Assembly (NCBI GenBank): GCA_934569425.1
Contig: CAKTKM010000077.1
Span: 1-7,143 of the forward strand
DNA from: an uncultured Oscillospiraceae bacterium
GTDB taxonomy: Bacteria > Bacillota > Clostridia > Oscillospirales > Oscillospiraceae
Reading direction: 5' to 3'
Length of the DNA: 7,143 bases
Part shown: positions 5,409-7,143 of the stretch, piece by piece
How the letters are laid out: the number at the start of each line of letters is the position of its first letter
Position numbering within the stretch: the stretch's first letter is position 1
Made by a program: the position numbers and the translations under genes
Notes under the pieces: model-generated
What the model was told of the DNA's origin: nothing
What the model saw: the letters and a program-made list of their open reading frames with translations, nothing else
Databases searched by the model: none

Positions 5409-5703
5409 CCGCACTTACTTCCCATTCCCTCACCTGCGGCAGCAGTTCCGCAAGGATCTCCGGTGCGGCGGCCAGCGTCTGCTTTTGCCGGTGGGTCAGC
5501 TGCTTTTTGATGGCATACTCTACCCGTGCCGCCGTTCCCTTGTCGCCGCAGCGCCACACCGCAGCGATGTCCTCCGGCGGAAAGGCGCGGGTGAACTTGG
5601 CGCCCTTCCCGGCCAGATGGGTCTCAAACCGCCGCTGCACATCTGCCGCCAGTCCCGTATAGTACACATCTCCCCGGCACCGCAGCATATACACATAGTA
5701 CAC
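5395..5703 (-). CDS. GIY-YIG domain nuclease-like protein (UPF0213, YazA/YhbQ type)
   Basis: This 102-residue protein is almost entirely one GIY-YIG nuclease domain. YYVYML (2-7) and YYTG (14-17) correspond to the two name-giving strands. R25 in DVQRRFETH and the following H29 fit the catalytic helix, GKGAKFTRA (32-40) is typical of the family, and E62 in RVEYAIKKQLTHRQK fits the metal-binding glutamate. Homologues cut or bind single-stranded DNA in a few tested cases; the cellular role is poorly settled. The start is a GTG at 5703, chosen because GGGGGAG lies six bases upstream and homologues begin at this point. The frame stays open far upstream, antisense to the next gene, with no family similarity, so that extension is ignored. 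It is convergent with the G5/3D gene and divergent from the next operon. Confidence 0.88.
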   Translation of the reverse strand: MYYVYMLRCRGDVYYTGLAADVQRRFETHLAGKGAKFTRAFPPEDIAAVWRCGDKGTAARVEYAIKKQLTHRQKQTLAAAPEILAELLPQVREWEVSAEKET

Positions 5704-5729
5704 GATCCGCTCCCCCTTTCCTGTCTCCC

Positions 5730-5758
5730 ATTCTACCGAAAATCCCTTGCAATTACAA
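5730..5758 (-). promoter_or_regulatory. Promoter of the GIY-YIG gene
   Basis: On the minus strand TTGTAA (5758-5753), 17 bases, then TAGAAT (5735-5730) fit a housekeeping promoter. The start near 5723 leaves about 20 bases, enough for the GGGGGAG ribosome site before the GTG codon. Confidence 0.6.
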
Positions 5759-5775
5759 GATTCGTATGGTAAAAT
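5747..5775 (+). promoter_or_regulatory. Promoter of the 5809 operon
   Basis: TTGCAA (5747-5752), 17 bases, then TAAAAT (5770-5775), preceded by TGG, form an extended -10 promoter starting near 5782. Its -35 box directly abuts the -35 of the opposing GIY-YIG promoter. Confidence 0.75.
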
Positions 5776-5808
5776 TTTTGTTTGGACAACAATGAAAAGG
5801 AGCCTTAT

Positions 5809-6567
5809 ATGGAGCTTTTTGACTATTACCTCCGCTATATGACCGAGCTGCTGGAGGGCAGCCGCCCCGCGCCGGAGGGCATTGCCCTGACAGCTGGAGA
5901 CGAAGAGGAGCGCACCCGCCAGATCACGGAGCAGCTTGCCAAAATGGGCGCGGCGGACTTCGTCCGCGCCTGCGCCGCGCAGGACGGAGAGATCCTGCCG
6001 GAGGAACTGTTCACCGCTGACAACGGGCTCTCCGGCTTTGAGGCCTTTTTGAGAGCCGCCCAAAATGACGAAGCCGCCCCTGCCGCGCCGGAGCGTCCCG
6101 CCGAGCCGGATCCTGATGCCGGCAAGCACGCCTTTGAGGTCTTTCTGGATTGCATCGCCATGGACGATGGGCTGGTGCAATACCTCATCGACGTACTGAA
6201 ACGCCGCGACTGGATGGAGTTCTTCAAGCTGAGCCAGATCACCACCAAGCTGGATCTGGATCCCGAGGAATTTCTTTTCTGGCTGGGACACCGCGAGGAC
6301 TACGCCGGTGATGAGGAACGCGCCTGCGCCGTCATTATGGACAGCTGCCTTGAACGTCTGATGAATGAGGGAAAGCTGGAGCTGGCCGCGGCGCTGCTCT
6401 CCGGCGACAAAGCCACCTTTGACCGCTTCCGCTGCGAAGCGCCGGAGCTTGTCCACCTGCCGCAGGCCACCTACGAATGGTTCAGCCACAACTATCTGGA
6501 TCGGGACTACCCCATCCGTGTACTGATGAAATGGAACGGCGTCACCTTCCCCGAAGGCCGCCAGTAA
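5809..6567 (+). CDS. Acidic protein of unknown function
   Basis: I do not recognise this 252-residue protein. It is acidic, lacks a signal peptide or membrane helix and is probably cytoplasmic and mostly helical. It appears two-lobed: an N-terminal helical part (1-87, with the charged helix DEEERTRQITEQLAKMG at 31-47), an Ala/Pro/Glu linker (about 88-104), then a larger C-terminal part (105-252) rich in aromatic residues (DWMEFFKL, EEFLFWLG, TYEWFSHNYLDRDYP). FEAFL (77-81) and FEVFL (109-113) start similar short stretches in each part, which might reflect an old duplication, though the match is short. Cysteines at 55, 114, 173, 180 and 209 show no metal-site spacing. The ATG at 5809 is chosen because AAAAGGAG lies six bases upstream; a TTG at 5782 would coincide with the transcription start. 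It is the first gene of an operon with the lyase-like gene, 11 bases apart. Confidence 0.8.
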   Translation: MELFDYYLRYMTELLEGSRPAPEGIALTAGDEEERTRQITEQLAKMGAADFVRACAAQDGEILPEELFTADNGLSGFEAFLRAAQNDEAAPAAPERPAEPDPDAGKHAFEVFLDCIAMDDGLVQYLIDVLKRRDWMEFFKLSQITTKLDLDPEEFLFWLGHREDYAGDEERACAVIMDSCLERLMNEGKLELAAALLSGDKATFDRFRCEAPELVHLPQATYEWFSHNYLDRDYPIRVLMKWNGVTFPEGRQ

Positions 6568-6578
6568 GGAGCAACGCA

Positions 6579-7143
6579 ATGACCACGCAAGAGCTGTACG
6601 CCCAGATGGGCGTTTCCAGGAAGGTACTGGATTTTGGCGCGGCGGTGCTAGAGAGCATCACTCCCCAGTTTGCCCACATCGATGCCGTGGCTGAACACAA
6701 TCAGGCCAAGGTGCTGCAGGCAATGCAGGAGAACCGCCTTGCCGCCATGCACTTCAATCCCTCCACCGGCTACGGCTATGACGATGACGGCCGGGATAAC
6801 TTAGAACGTATCTACGCCCACATTTTCGGCGCCGAGGCGGCGCTGGTGCGCCCCCAGATCACCTGCGGCACACACGCGCTGGCGCTGGCGCTGGCCGCCA
6901 ACCTTCTGCCGGGAGATGAACTGCTCTCCCCCGTGGGCGCCCCCTACGACACTCTCGCCGGTGTCATCGGTACCCGCCCCACCCCCGGCTCGCTGGCGGA
7001 ATACGGTGTCACCTACCGTCAGGTGGAACTCCTGCCGGACGGCAGCTTCGACTATGACGCCATCCGCGCCGCCATCCACGAGAAAACCAAGCTCATCACC
7101 ATCCAGCGCTCCAAGGGCTACGCCACCCGCCCCAGCTTCTCCG
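6579..7143 (+). CDS. Methionine gamma-lyase family / aluminium-resistance-type protein (partial)
   Basis: The window holds the first 188 residues of a PLP-dependent, aspartate-aminotransferase-fold protein of the Met_gamma_lyase family (YnbB-like, often annotated as aluminium resistance protein). Diagnostic stretches are MHFNPSTGYGYDDDGRDNLE (57-76), the motif GAEAALVRPQITCGTHA (84-100) with the cofactor-phosphate loop CGTHA, LLPGDELLSPVGAPYDTL (109-126) and KLITIQRSKGYATRPS (171-186). The PLP-binding lysine is expected beyond the right edge, so catalytic competence cannot be judged; the true substrate of this family is not firmly established. The ribosome site AAGGAG (6566-6571) overlaps the TAA stop of the preceding gene, seven bases before the ATG, which suggests translational coupling. 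The gene is complete at its 5' end and truncated only by the window. Confidence 0.93.
   Translation, partial: MTTQELYAQMGVSRKVLDFGAAVLESITPQFAHIDAVAEHNQAKVLQAMQENRLAAMHFNPSTGYGYDDDGRDNLERIYAHIFGAEAALVRPQITCGTHALALALAANLLPGDELLSPVGAPYDTLAGVIGTRPTPGSLAEYGVTYRQVELLPDGSFDYDAIRAAIHEKTKLITIQRSKGYATRPSFS

Noticed and set aside
5704..6579. Upstream extension of the GIY-YIG frame, giving a 394-residue protein
   Set aside because: The extra residues are antisense to the 5809 gene and cross two promoters. The nuclease family starts at the GTG with a good ribosome site.
6876..6893. Three tandem GCGCTG hexamers
   Set aside because: They encode ALALAL within a helix of the lyase-like protein and are explained by codon choice in GC-rich DNA.

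Overview
The window looks like chromosomal DNA from a GC-rich, low-to-moderate-complexity Clostridia-type Firmicute, plausibly a gut Oscillospiraceae relative. The evidence is strong purine-rich Shine-Dalgarno sites, use of TTG and GTG starts, consensus housekeeping-sigma promoters in short AT-rich intergenic gaps, and gene families typical of that group: an ABC2_membrane_5 permease, a G5/3D cell-wall protein and a methionine gamma-lyase-like protein. The genus assignment is inference. There is no mobile element, CRISPR array, rRNA or tRNA, and I see no sign of recent gene transfer.

Layout. Bases 1-67 hold no assignable gene, only a strong hairpin that ends the first operon. Positions 68-1669 (minus strand) form a tightly overlapping three-gene operon, read right to left: a small AbrB/SpoVT-type DNA-binding protein, an ABC ATPase and a six-helix ABC-2 permease. 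Its promoter lies in a 133-base gap and is back to back with a promoter for rsmA (ksgA), the 16S rRNA dimethyladenosine transferase (1803-2666, plus). An AI-2E-family membrane transporter (2732-3907, TTG start) follows and ends in a textbook terminator. Next come a consensus promoter centred on a perfect 17-bp palindrome, a possible 17-codon leader ORF, and a membrane-anchored DUF348-G5-3D cell-wall protein of the YabE type (4077-5363). A bidirectional terminator separates this from a convergent minus-strand GIY-YIG nuclease-like gene (5395-5703). A second back-to-back promoter pair serves that gene and a plus-strand operon: an unrecognised acidic protein (5809-6567) and a PLP-dependent methionine gamma-lyase/aluminium-resistance-type protein that runs off the window's right end (from 6579).

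How the parts relate. The AbrB-like protein probably controls its own ABC exporter. Three copies of an 8-9 bp motif placed on and around the promoters are candidate operators and could also influence rsmA. The AbrB, RsmA, YabE-like and GIY-YIG (YazA-like) families also lie near one another in the Bacillus subtilis abrB-ksgA neighbourhood, so part of this window may be a rearranged remnant of an old Firmicute gene cluster.

I found no clearly new defence or biosynthetic system. The most original signals are regulatory: the repeated motif at the AbrB promoter, the two divergent promoter pairs with overlapping or abutting -35 boxes, the palindrome on the YabE-like promoter, and the small leader ORF that overlaps that gene's start by ATGA.
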